This document shows positions 16,814-24,724 of a DNA stretch of 32,420 nt, piece by piece (positions within the stretch are counted from its first letter, which is position 1; every line of letters begins with the position of its first letter). Where the stretch lies: positions 1 to 32,420 of the forward strand of contig JAMORO010000035.1 in the NCBI GenBank assembly GCA_027063505.1, given 5' to 3'. Position numbers and translations under genes: made by a program. The notes beneath the pieces are model-generated. The model saw only the letters and a program-made list of their open reading frames with translations. It ran no database searches and had not been told where the DNA came from. This stretch comes from Sulfurimonas sp. Its GTDB lineage: Bacteria; Campylobacterota; Campylobacteria; Campylobacterales; Sulfurimonadaceae.

Positions 16814-17701
16814 ATGAATTTATTAAATAAACTAAATGCCGGTGTAAAGTATATGCTTATCGCCTCTTTTACCTTTGCAATTATGGGTGCTTTTGCAAAA
16901 CTCGCTAGTGAGAGTATGAGCTCTTTAGAAGTTGTATTTTTTAGAAATATAGCAGGAGTTTTTATTATTGGTTTAGCAATTTTAAAAAAGCCAATGGCTC
17001 ATATAGGTGGGAAACCGTGGTTGCTCTTTTTTCGTGGATTTATGGGCTTTGTAGCACTACTCGCTTTTTTTTATAATATTGCTCATATCTCTTTAGGGGA
17101 TGCTATGACTTACTCTAAAACAAGTCCTATCTTTACTGCTATCTTTGCATATTTATTTTTAAGTGAGAAGTTGCCTTTTAAAGGATGGTTCGCTGTTTTT
17201 GTTGGGTTTATAGGAATTGTTTTTATAACACAACCGAGTGGATTAGGTTTTAGTAAGTATGATATTTTAGGGATTTTTAGTGGAATAGGTGCAGCCCTTG
17301 CATATACCTCAGTGAGAGAGTTAAAACGCTATTACGATACACGTGCAATAGTGCTCTCTTTCATGCTGACTGGAACAGTTGGACCCCTTTTACTTTTTTT
17401 CATCTCCCCCTATATAAACATGCCAGAACTCGATTTTATGTTTGCAGAGTTTATAATGCCAACTGGAATAGTATGGGTTTATGTTATTGCAATGGGACTC
17501 TTTGCTACACTCTCCCAAGTCCTTATGACAAAAGCATATGGAGAAACAAAGGCTGGGATAGTAGGGGCTGTTAGTTATACAAATATACTTTTTTCTATTA
17601 TGGTTGGAGTGCTACTTGGAGATGCTTTACCATCGATAACAACGACCTTTGGAATAGTTTTAATTGTTCTGGCTGGAGTAATGGTAGCTAGAGTCAAGTA
17701 G
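16814..17701 (+). CDS. DMT-superfamily permease (two EamA domains)
   Basis: Polytopic inner-membrane protein of 295 residues with about ten hydrophobic helices in two EamA repeats (roughly 13-140 and 150-293). The N-terminal repeat begins MLIASFTFAIMGAFAKLASE, and SEKLPFKGW at the repeat end is typical of the family. DMT permeases export or import metabolites; the substrate here cannot be told. The start is the ATG at 16814, for which no Shine-Dalgarno is visible, while a perfect extended -10 is placed for transcription to begin on the start codon itself. It is divergent from cetBA and followed by a long hairpin and kdsA. Confidence 0.88.
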   Translation: MNLLNKLNAGVKYMLIASFTFAIMGAFAKLASESMSSLEVVFFRNIAGVFIIGLAILKKPMAHIGGKPWLLFFRGFMGFVALLAFFYNIAHISLGDAMTYSKTSPIFTAIFAYLFLSEKLPFKGWFAVFVGFIGIVFITQPSGLGFSKYDILGIFSGIGAALAYTSVRELKRYYDTRAIVLSFMLTGTVGPLLLFFISPYINMPELDFMFAEFIMPTGIVWVYVIAMGLFATLSQVLMTKAYGETKAGIVGAVSYTNILFSIMVGVLLGDALPSITTTFGIVLIVLAGVMVARVK

Positions 17702-17702
17702 T

Positions 17703-17752
17703 GAAATAAGTAGAGATTAAAAGCATTATGCTATAATCTCCTACTTTATTTC
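17703..17752 (+). terminator. Long imperfect hairpin after the DMT gene, containing the kdsA -10
   Basis: Arms 17703-17719 and 17734-17752 pair over 17 bases with two single-base bulges, and the inner AGCA/TGCT adds four pairs. It starts one base after the DMT stop codon. A terminator role is inferred; the downstream arm also holds the kdsA -10. Confidence 0.5.
17729..17737 (+). promoter_or_regulatory. Extended -10 promoter of kdsA-ribH-nusB
   Basis: TGCTATAAT, with a predicted start at 17744 and a leader of 35 bases. The leader has a small GGCA/TGCC hairpin at 17753-17766 immediately before the AGAGGA ribosome-binding site. Confidence 0.6.
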
Positions 17753-17778
17753 GGCACTATAATGCCAGAGGAATATAT

Positions 17779-18570
17779 ATGAAACTACTAGCAGGACCTT
17801 GTGTCATTGAGAGTGAAGAGAATATTTTTAAGATAGCAAAAGAGTTAGAGAAGTATCATAATGATGATACTATTGACTTCTATTTTAAATCGAGTTTTGA
17901 TAAAGCAAATAGAACATCACTAAATAGCTTTCGTGGTCTAGGTATTGATGAAGGGCTTCGAATCCTTCAAAAAGTAAAAGATGACTTTGGCTACAAGATA
18001 GTAACTGATGTACATGAGTCTACTCAGGTAGAACAAGTCGCAGCTGTGGTAGATATGCTACAGATTCCAGCATTTTTGTGTCGTCAAACGGATCTGCTTG
18101 TAGCCTGTGCAAAAACAGACAGAGAAGTAAACATTAAAAAAGGGCAGTTTCTCTCAGCAGATGCGATGAAATACCCACTTTTAAAAGTCTTAGAGACTCG
18201 AGGATGTTTAGAACCAACATATGAAAATGCACAAAAACATGGTGTTTACCTCTGTGAACGTGGGAACTCTTTTGGTTATGGCAATATGGTTGTGGATATG
18301 AGAAACTTAGTAATTATGAGAGAGTTTGCACCAGTTATTTTCGATGCAACACACTCAGTTCAGATGCCAACTGCACAAGATGGTAAAACGGGTGGCGATA
18401 GCTCGATGGTACCTCACTTGGCAAAAGCTGCAGCGGCTATTGGAGTGGATGGTTTCTTTTTTGAAACGCATTTTGACCCAAGTATAGCACTCAGTGATGG
18501 ACCAAATATGTTAAAACTGCAAGACTTAGACAAATTAATAAAAAAAATAAAACTTATACAGGAGATATAG
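17779..18570 (+). CDS. kdsA: 3-deoxy-D-manno-octulosonate 8-phosphate synthase KdsA
   Basis: KdsA condenses phosphoenolpyruvate with arabinose 5-phosphate to make KDO 8-phosphate for lipopolysaccharide core. The 263 residues show GPCVIESE near the start, [24 protein letters not shown] and [11 protein letters not shown]. Cys8 in GPC, where E. coli has Asn, marks the metal-dependent class known from Aquifex and Helicobacter. AGAGGA is six bases before the ATG. It is the first gene of a tight operon with ribH (three-base gap) and nusB. Confidence 0.96.
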   Translation: MKLLAGPCVIESEENIFKIAKELEKYHNDDTIDFYFKSSFDKANRTSLNSFRGLGIDEGLRILQKVKDDFGYKIVTDVHESTQVEQVAAVVDMLQIPAFLCRQTDLLVACAKTDREVNIKKGQFLSADAMKYPLLKVLETRGCLEPTYENAQKHGVYLCERGNSFGYGNMVVDMRNLVIMREFAPVIFDATHSVQMPTAQDGKTGGDSSMVPHLAKAAAAIGVDGFFFETHFDPSIALSDGPNMLKLQDLDKLIKKIKLIQEI

Positions 18571-18573
18571 AGA

Positions 18574-19038
18574 ATGAATTTAGTTGAAGGTAAATTAAAA
18601 GTAATTAACGGGAAAAAAGTAGCGATAGTAAGTACAAGATGGAATCACTTTATAGTTGATAGACTTGTTGAGGGTGCAGAAGATGCATTTAAACGCCATG
18701 GTGGAGAAGATGATGACTTAACTCACATCTTAATTCCTGGTGCATTTGAACTTCCTATGGTTGTTGATCAACTTTTAGCATCTGGAAAATATGATGCAGT
18801 ATGTGCTTTAGGTGCAGTTATCCGTGGGGCGACTCCTCACTTTGATTATGTTTCTGCTGAAGCAACTAAGGGTATCTCTTCTATGAGTCTAAAGTATCAA
18901 AAACCTGTAAGTTTTGGACTTTTAACGACTGATACAATTGAGCAAGCGATTGAGCGTGCTGGAACAAAAGCTGGAAACAAAGGTTTTGAAGCGATGACAG
19001 TTGTCATCGAAATGCTTGATCTTTACGAGGTGATATAA
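18574..19038 (+). CDS. ribH: 6,7-dimethyl-8-ribityllumazine synthase RibH
   Basis: RibH joins aminoribitylaminouracil with dihydroxybutanone phosphate to give lumazine, the penultimate step of riboflavin synthesis; the family forms hollow capsids or pentamers. The 154-residue protein has PGAFELPM at 55-62 and [10 protein letters not shown] with the catalytic His89. GGAG lies in the kdsA end, and the gap to kdsA is three bases. Its stop directly touches the nusB ATG. RibA is encoded at 4394-4957. Confidence 0.97.
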   Translation: MNLVEGKLKVINGKKVAIVSTRWNHFIVDRLVEGAEDAFKRHGGEDDDLTHILIPGAFELPMVVDQLLASGKYDAVCALGAVIRGATPHFDYVSAEATKGISSMSLKYQKPVSFGLLTTDTIEQAIERAGTKAGNKGFEAMTVVIEMLDLYEVI

Positions 19039-19437
19039 ATGGCAACTAGACATCACGCACGTATGGCTGTTGTAAGCCTACTTTATGCATTTGACTTAGG
19101 GAATGGAAATACTGCTGAGCATACAGATGAGATTTTAGAAGAGAAAAAGATTCGTAATAAACAGAAAGATTTTGCACTTGACCTTTATGAAGGTGTTATG
19201 AAAAATCTTCCTGCTTGTGATAAGCAGATAGTTGAGCATTTAAAAGAGTGGGATTTTGAGCGTTTAGGAGCCATAGAGAGAGCTACTTTGCGTTTAGCTA
19301 CTTTTGAGATTCTTTTTGGGGAACTTGATTCTGCTGTTGTTATTAATGAGGCAGTTGAGATTACAAAAGCTTTTGGAACGGAACAGTCTCCAAAATTTAT
19401 TAATGGTGTTTTAGATGCGATTAGTAAAGATAAGTAA
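19039..19437 (+). CDS. nusB: Transcription antitermination factor NusB
   Basis: NusB binds boxA RNA with S10 (NusE) and supports antitermination in rRNA operons. The helical 132-residue protein shows ARMAVVSLLYAFD at the start, then AIERATLRLATFEILF, AVVINEAVEITKAFG and KFINGVLDAI, the standard NusB signatures. The ATG follows the ribH stop without a gap, and GAGGTG inside ribH serves as ribosome-binding site. The multihaem cytochrome gene begins nine bases later and may be read from the same transcript. Confidence 0.96.
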   Translation: MATRHHARMAVVSLLYAFDLGNGNTAEHTDEILEEKKIRNKQKDFALDLYEGVMKNLPACDKQIVEHLKEWDFERLGAIERATLRLATFEILFGELDSAVVINEAVEITKAFGTEQSPKFINGVLDAISKDK

Positions 19438-19446
19438 AGTTACTCG

Positions 19447-21873
19447 ATGATAAAAATACTATTTTTAGTTCTTATCTCTTCTATAACACTTTTTGGTGCT
19501 ATAGATTATACAAAGAAAAATAACTGTCTTAATTGTCATAGCGGAATTGAGCATATTCGAGAAGAAAATTCTGGGATGAGTAAAGCAATCGCTAAAATGG
19601 CAGATGAGGCAGGGTATCCTGAAAATAGTTGTATTATCTGTCACGGGGGGAACCCTGCAACAAAACATAAGAAAAAAGCACACCGTGGAACTTTAGAGTA
19701 TTTTAAAACGCATAAAGGCCCTAAAGAGTACTATCCTGCACCCGCTAGCTCATGGATAAATGAGAATACATGTGGCGTTTGTCATCCTGTGCAAGTGAAA
19801 AATCAGATGAATTCTTTAATGATGACAGAACAGGGTAAAATTCAAGGGGCGATGTGGTCTTTTGGTGCAAAAGAAGGCTACCAACATGTAAATGGTAACT
19901 ACAAAACACATAATCCAAGAGACCCAATGAGCCGTTCAGGGACAGAGGCTTATAACGAGTATATGCATAAACTATCAAAGATGGAACCACAAGCTTTTCC
20001 TAGTGAGATGAAAGAGCTTCCAAAAGCTCCAACATTAGAAGAGGTTACTAAAGATCCATCTCTCGCAGTTTATACCTATCTTCGTCAAGAGTGTCTTCGT
20101 TGTCATACGGGTTCTAAAGGACGCTCAAAACGGGGTGACTTTCGAGGTATAGGGTGTGCTTCGTGTCATGTCCCTTATTCAAATGAGGGATTTTATGAGG
20201 GTGATGATAAGAGTATAGATAAAAAACATCCCGGGCATATGCTTTCTCACCAAATCCAATCTTCTCGTAAAGTAAAAGTTAACATCCATGATGTAGAGTA
20301 CTCAGGTGTTCCTGTTGAGACATGTTCTACTTGTCATAACCGTGGAAAGCGAATAGGTGTTTCATATCAAGGACTTATGGAGACTGAGTATCAGTCAACT
20401 TTTGATAGTGATGGTAATGGCCAGCCCAAACTTCATACAAAACGCTACTTACATATGAAAGAGGATATTCACTATAAAAAAGGGATGTTGTGCCAGGATT
20501 GTCATACATCAAATGACCTTCATGGTGATGGTTTCTTAGGTGGTGCAAACTTAGCGGCTGTTGAGGTGGAGTGTCAAGATTGTCACGGTACTACAAAAGC
20601 TTATCCTTGGGAGTTGCCACTTGGGTACAGTGATGAGTTTAACACTACTGTTGCTACTGGAAAAGCTCGTGGTGTTACACAGGAGTTAGCTAAGTACCTT
20701 AAACAAGGTTATGTGCCAGAAAAAGAGGATGGTTTTATCTTAACGGCTAGAGGAAATCCACTCCCTAAAGCGGTGAAAAAGGGTAATAAAATTCTTATGC
20801 ACCTTGCTTCAGGAAAAGATATAGAACTTAAACCACTCAAACTTTTAAAAGAAGAGGAAAGACTCTCTAAAAAAGCACTTATTGCGATGGATGTTGTAAA
20901 TGCACATACCGATGAGTTAGAGTGTTACACATGTCATGCCACTTGGGCTCCACAATGTTATGGTTGTCATGTGAAGATAGATTATAGTGGTGGAAAGAAA
21001 AATGTTGATTATGTTCAAGCTTCACATGATCAAGATATACATGGAACTACTGGTGGGATGCGTGATTTGAAAAAGTATCTTGTACCGGGAAAAGTAACAG
21101 AGACTCGTTCATACTTACGATGGGAAGATCCTGCACTAGCACAAAATGGAGAGGGAAGAATTACTCCGGTCATTCCAGGATGTCAGACGACTATAACTGT
21201 GATAGGTAAAGATGGAAAAGCACTACTTCAAAACCATATATTTAAAGTAAAAAATGTAGAGGGTGCAGGAGAAGAGGGTCAAAACACTATAGATATGGCA
21301 CCTGTACAACCACACACTATACAAAAAGAGTCTCGTTCATGTGAGTCATGTCATACTTCAGATAAAGCTCTTGGTTTAGGAGTAGCAGGCGGGAAACTAA
21401 ACGCTGATCCTAGCAAAACTACTATTATTGATTTAATGACTCCAGATAGAAAGATCTTACCAACAAGAACAGATGAGCAGATTCCTGCCATTCCTAACTT
21501 AAAACACGATTACTCTCAGTTTATAGATGAAAACGGTACACAGCTTATGACCGTAGGGCATCACTTTAAACTCTCAGCTCCTCTTAATAAAGAGCAGAGA
21601 AGTAAGTTAGATCGTCGTGGAGTATGTCTCTCTTGTCATACTGATATTCCAGAAGGAAATTTAGCTATTAGTGCTATGGCTCATGTTGCTGAGATGGCAG
21701 AAATAGAGATAGATAACAAGGAACACCAAAGTATTTTAAATAAGATTGTAAATTTAAGTGCCTGGGTGCAGATAGTTGGAATTATAGTTGTTTTACTAAT
21801 ATTTATCTATCTTATATATACTCTATTTATTAAGAAAAAACCAATAAATCCAAGAAACAGAGGATGGAAATAA
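19447..21873 (+). CDS. Membrane-anchored dodecaheme c-type cytochrome
   Basis: An 808-residue protein with a signal peptide (KILFLVLISSITLFG), twelve CXXCH haem sites spread from Cys27 to Cys727, and one C-terminal membrane helix (about 773-795) followed by KKKP. The topology is therefore a large periplasmic haem domain tied to the inner membrane. The sites are CLNCH, CIICH, CGVCH, CLRCH, CASCH, CSTCH, CQDCH twice, CYTCH, CYGCH, CESCH and CLSCH; CYTCH and CYGCH are close together. A gap without haem lies at about 385-495. I do not recognise it as NrfA, Hao, octahaem tetrathionate reductase or NapC/NirT. No clear ribosome-binding site precedes the ATG. A DUF302 gene follows after one base, then mqnC. 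Confidence 0.9.
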   Translation: MIKILFLVLISSITLFGAIDYTKKNNCLNCHSGIEHIREENSGMSKAIAKMADEAGYPENSCIICHGGNPATKHKKKAHRGTLEYFKTHKGPKEYYPAPASSWINENTCGVCHPVQVKNQMNSLMMTEQGKIQGAMWSFGAKEGYQHVNGNYKTHNPRDPMSRSGTEAYNEYMHKLSKMEPQAFPSEMKELPKAPTLEEVTKDPSLAVYTYLRQECLRCHTGSKGRSKRGDFRGIGCASCHVPYSNEGFYEGDDKSIDKKHPGHMLSHQIQSSRKVKVNIHDVEYSGVPVETCSTCHNRGKRIGVSYQGLMETEYQSTFDSDGNGQPKLHTKRYLHMKEDIHYKKGMLCQDCHTSNDLHGDGFLGGANLAAVEVECQDCHGTTKAYPWELPLGYSDEFNTTVATGKARGVTQELAKYLKQGYVPEKEDGFILTARGNPLPKAVKKGNKILMHLASGKDIELKPLKLLKEEERLSKKALIAMDVVNAHTDELECYTCHATWAPQCYGCHVKIDYSGGKKNVDYVQASHDQDIHGTTGGMRDLKKYLVPGKVTETRSYLRWEDPALAQNGEGRITPVIPGCQTTITVIGKDGKALLQNHIFKVKNVEGAGEEGQNTIDMAPVQPHTIQKESRSCESCHTSDKALGLGVAGGKLNADPSKTTIIDLMTPDRKILPTRTDEQIPAIPNLKHDYSQFIDENGTQLMTVGHHFKLSAPLNKEQRSKLDRRGVCLSCHTDIPEGNLAISAMAHVAEMAEIEIDNKEHQSILNKIVNLSAWVQIVGIIVVLLIFIYLIYTLFIKKKPINPRNRGWK

Positions 21874-21874
21874 G

Positions 21875-22318
21875 ATGAGAAAAATTGGAATAATTTTAAG
21901 TTTAACATTAAGCCTTATGGCAAATGATATTATTATAAAAAAAAGTTGTGTAGATGTGAGAACTACAGCAAATAATATTAAAAATATTGTAACAGAAAAA
22001 GGCCTTAATGTTTTTGCACTGATAAATCATAGTGGTAATGCAAAAATGGTGGATATGAAGCTTAATGAATCTAAGATGGTTATCTTTGGAAATGCTAAGC
22101 TAGGAACTGCGCTTATGCAACAAGATATGACAGTGGGATTAGATCTTCCTCTTCGTATACTAGTCTATAAAGATACCGATGGTGAAGTTAAAATGGCATA
22201 TAGAGATGGCTCTTGGTTAGCTAGTAAACATATTTTAAATGCACCAAAAAAAGAAAAAAAAATAAATAATGCAATGGCAATGTTTGTAAGAAAAGCGGGA
22301 CAATGTTTAAAAGATTAA
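21875..22318 (+). CDS. Secreted DUF302-family protein
   Basis: 147 residues with a short signal peptide (KIGIILSLTLSLMA). The fold signature of DUF302 is visible: VFALINHSGNAKMV, VIFGNAKLGTALMQ and GLDLPLRILVYKDTDGEV. The family's function is not known, though members are often secreted and lie near redox genes. GAGGATGG inside the end of the cytochrome gene supplies the ribosome-binding site, and the gap is one base. Its 3' end overlaps mqnC by 16 bases. Translational coupling to both neighbours suggests an accessory role for the 12-haem cytochrome; this is inference. Confidence 0.85.
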   Translation: MRKIGIILSLTLSLMANDIIIKKSCVDVRTTANNIKNIVTEKGLNVFALINHSGNAKMVDMKLNESKMVIFGNAKLGTALMQQDMTVGLDLPLRILVYKDTDGEVKMAYRDGSWLASKHILNAPKKEKKINNAMAMFVRKAGQCLKD

Positions 22319-23355
22319 CAAAAGAAGAGGCTCTTGACCTCATAAAAAATGCTGACTTAAAAGAGTTAGGCCGTATGGCAAGTGCTCGTAAAAAAGAGTT
22401 ACATCCCAAAGGCATTACAACATTTGTAATAGATAGAAATATTAACTATACAAATATCTGTTGGGTAGATTGTAAGTTTTGTGCTTTTTATAGACATGAA
22501 AAAGATGCGGATGCTTATGTATTAACATTTGATGAGATAGATGTTAAGATAGATGAACTTTTAGAGATTGGTGGAACACAGATCCTTTTTCAGGGTGGTG
22601 TACATCCAAAGCTAAAAATAGAGTGGTATGAGGACTTAGTAGAGCATATTCATACGAAGTATCCTACTATTACTATTCATGGTTTTAGTTCTATAGAACT
22701 TGATTTTATTGCTAAAGTCTCTCGTATAACTATACAAGAAGTACTATTGCGTTTAAAAGCGAAAGGTTTAGCTTCTATTCCTGGGGCAGGGGCTGAAATA
22801 CTCTCTGATAAAGTACGTGATATCATAGCTCCTAAAAAGATAGATTCTGAGGTTTGGGTTGATGTACATCGCCAAGCACATAAACTAGATATTTTAAGTA
22901 CCGCTACTATGATGTATGGTACAGTAGAAACAGATGAGGACATCATCGATCATTTTGAGATGGTACGTAAGCTTCAAGATGAAACTGGTGGTTTTCGTGC
23001 TTTTATAATGTGGAGTTTTCAAGGGAAAAACACTGAACTTCTAGCTCAAATTCCAGATATGGAAAAACCATCTTCAAACCGTTATCTACGTCTACTTGCT
23101 GTGGCACGTCTTTACTTAGATAATGTACCAAATATTCAGAGTTCTTGGGTGACACAAGGACCATACATCGGGCAGATGGCCTTACGTTTTGGAGCAAATG
23201 ACTTAGGTTCTACTATGATGGAAGAGAATGTTGTAAGTTCAGCCGGTGCTGCATATGCAATGGCTAAAGAGGAGATGGTACAGCTTATCACAGACATTGG
23301 TGAGATACCAGCGGTAAGAAATACCGCTTACGAAACTTTAGAAATTTTTGAGTAA
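22303..23355 (+). CDS. mqnC: Cyclic dehypoxanthinyl futalosine synthase MqnC
   Basis: Radical SAM enzyme of the futalosine pathway that cyclises dehypoxanthine futalosine on the way to menaquinone. The 350-residue protein has the CX3CX2C cluster motif Cys53, Cys57, Cys60 (CWVDCKFCAFYR), then GGVHPKLKIEWYEDLV and IHGFSSIELDF, which fit MqnC better than the related MqnE. GAGAEILSD and MYGTVET follow. The ATG lies inside the end of the DUF302 gene. An insulinase-like gene starts three bases after its stop. Menaquinone is the likely quinol donor for the periplasmic cytochromes of this operon. Confidence 0.93.
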   Translation: MFKRLTKEEALDLIKNADLKELGRMASARKKELHPKGITTFVIDRNINYTNICWVDCKFCAFYRHEKDADAYVLTFDEIDVKIDELLEIGGTQILFQGGVHPKLKIEWYEDLVEHIHTKYPTITIHGFSSIELDFIAKVSRITIQEVLLRLKAKGLASIPGAGAEILSDKVRDIIAPKKIDSEVWVDVHRQAHKLDILSTATMMYGTVETDEDIIDHFEMVRKLQDETGGFRAFIMWSFQGKNTELLAQIPDMEKPSSNRYLRLLAVARLYLDNVPNIQSSWVTQGPYIGQMALRFGANDLGSTMMEENVVSSAGAAYAMAKEEMVQLITDIGEIPAVRNTAYETLEIFE

Positions 23356-23358
23356 ATA

Positions 23359-24642
23359 ATGAAAATATTTTTAGTATTTTTTATAATAGGACAGATTTTA
23401 ATGGCAGCAAAAATAGATAGTATAGAGATAAATGGAGTTCAAATTCCTCTCATATATGAAGAGGAGTCACGACTTCCTATCGTAACAACACAGATAGTTT
23501 TTACAAATAGTGGAACGATAACAGATGTAAAAAAAGCAGGTCTTGCGAAGTTTAGTGCAAAGATTTTAAATGAAGGTACAAAAACAGAGGGGAGTAATGC
23601 TTTTGCAGAAGATTTAGAGTCTAAGGCAATTCATATCTCTGCATCAAGTGGAACAGAGACTTTTGTACTTGAAGTGAGTTCACTTACAGAGCAGTATATA
23701 AACTCTTTAAAATATTTAGAGAAACTCTTAAAAGATCCCAATTACTCAAAAAATAGTATGACAAAAATTCAGACTATGACACTTGGTAGTCTTTCAAGAA
23801 AAGAGAATGATTTTGACTATATAGCAGGAAATGAACTTAAAAAAGTAATGTTTGCTGGTACTGTTTTAGCAGAGCCATCAAGTGGCACTATAGAGAGTGT
23901 GAAAAGTATCACTTTAAATGATGTTAAAAGTTTTCTCAAAGAACATCTTGTACTCTCTCGTGCTATAGTTGTTGTAGGTGGAGATATCTCTATAGATGAA
24001 GTAAAAAAGAGTATGAGCAAAGTTTTAAAAAATTTACCACTTGGTGAAAATAGTACTGTAACTCATTATGATGTAAGAAAAGATGCAAAAACTTCTATAA
24101 TCGAAAAAGAGACAGAGCAGGCTTATGTATACTTTGGTTCACCCTATAATATGAAGGTTGATGATGCTGAATATTATAAAGCTAGAGTTGCGACTTTTAT
24201 CTTAGGTACAGGTGGTTTTGGATCACGTTTAATGGAAGAGATTCGTGTAAAACGTGGTCTCGCATACTCAGCTTATGCAAGAGTACATGTAAGTAAATCA
24301 AGTTCATATATGAGTGGGTATCTACAAACTAAACTAGAATCTATGGATGAAGCAAAAGCAACTGTAAGTGAAGTGATAGAAAACTTTGTAAAAAATGGGG
24401 TAACGAAAGAGGAGTTAGAGCAGACTAAAAAGTTTTTACTCGGAAGTGAACCACTCCGTGTAGAGACTATGAGTCAGCGTTTAAACCGTACTTTTATGGA
24501 GTACTATAAAGGTTTTGAACTAGGGCACTCTGTTACAGAGTTAGAGAAAATTAAAAAACTAAAGTTAAAAGATTTAAATAGATATATTAAATCTCATAGA
24601 GAGATTTTAGATATAAGTTTTGCAATCGTTACAAAAAAATAA
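23359..24642 (+). CDS. M16 (insulinase-like) family protein lacking the zinc site
   Basis: Secreted 427-residue protein with a signal peptide (FLVFFIIGQILMAA). It is recognisable as M16: GLAKFSAKILNEGT (61-74) stands where active members have GLAHFLEHMLFKGT, and RVKRGLAYSAYA marks the second half. All three expected residues of the HXXEH motif are replaced (Lys64, Ala67, Lys68), so it cannot bind zinc in the usual way. In two-subunit M16 systems one partner is also inactive, but no active M16 gene is present in this window. It is translated three bases after mqnC and ends at a strong terminator. Confidence 0.87.
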   Translation: MKIFLVFFIIGQILMAAKIDSIEINGVQIPLIYEEESRLPIVTTQIVFTNSGTITDVKKAGLAKFSAKILNEGTKTEGSNAFAEDLESKAIHISASSGTETFVLEVSSLTEQYINSLKYLEKLLKDPNYSKNSMTKIQTMTLGSLSRKENDFDYIAGNELKKVMFAGTVLAEPSSGTIESVKSITLNDVKSFLKEHLVLSRAIVVVGGDISIDEVKKSMSKVLKNLPLGENSTVTHYDVRKDAKTSIIEKETEQAYVYFGSPYNMKVDDAEYYKARVATFILGTGGFGSRLMEEIRVKRGLAYSAYARVHVSKSSSYMSGYLQTKLESMDEAKATVSEVIENFVKNGVTKEELEQTKKFLLGSEPLRVETMSQRLNRTFMEYYKGFELGHSVTELEKIKKLKLKDLNRYIKSHREILDISFAIVTKK

Positions 24643-24648
24643 ACTTAT

Positions 24649-24677
24649 AAAAAACATGACATTATGTCATGTTTTTT
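24649..24677 (+). terminator. Strong rho-independent terminator
   Basis: Perfect 13-bp stem AAAAAACATGACA/TGTCATGTTTTTT with loop TTA, beginning six bases after the M16 stop. The six Ts on the plus strand make it a classic terminator closing the cytochrome-DUF302-mqnC-M16 operon. Confidence 0.88.
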
Positions 24678-24724
24678 GAAAGATATCTGATTTTTACTTA
24701 CAATGCAAAGTAGAAAGGAAAATC

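Noticed and set aside
21178-21184. Possible thirteenth haem site near Pro-Gly-Cys in the dodecaheme cytochrome
   Set aside because: The Cys is followed by QTT and no CXXCH pattern exists there.
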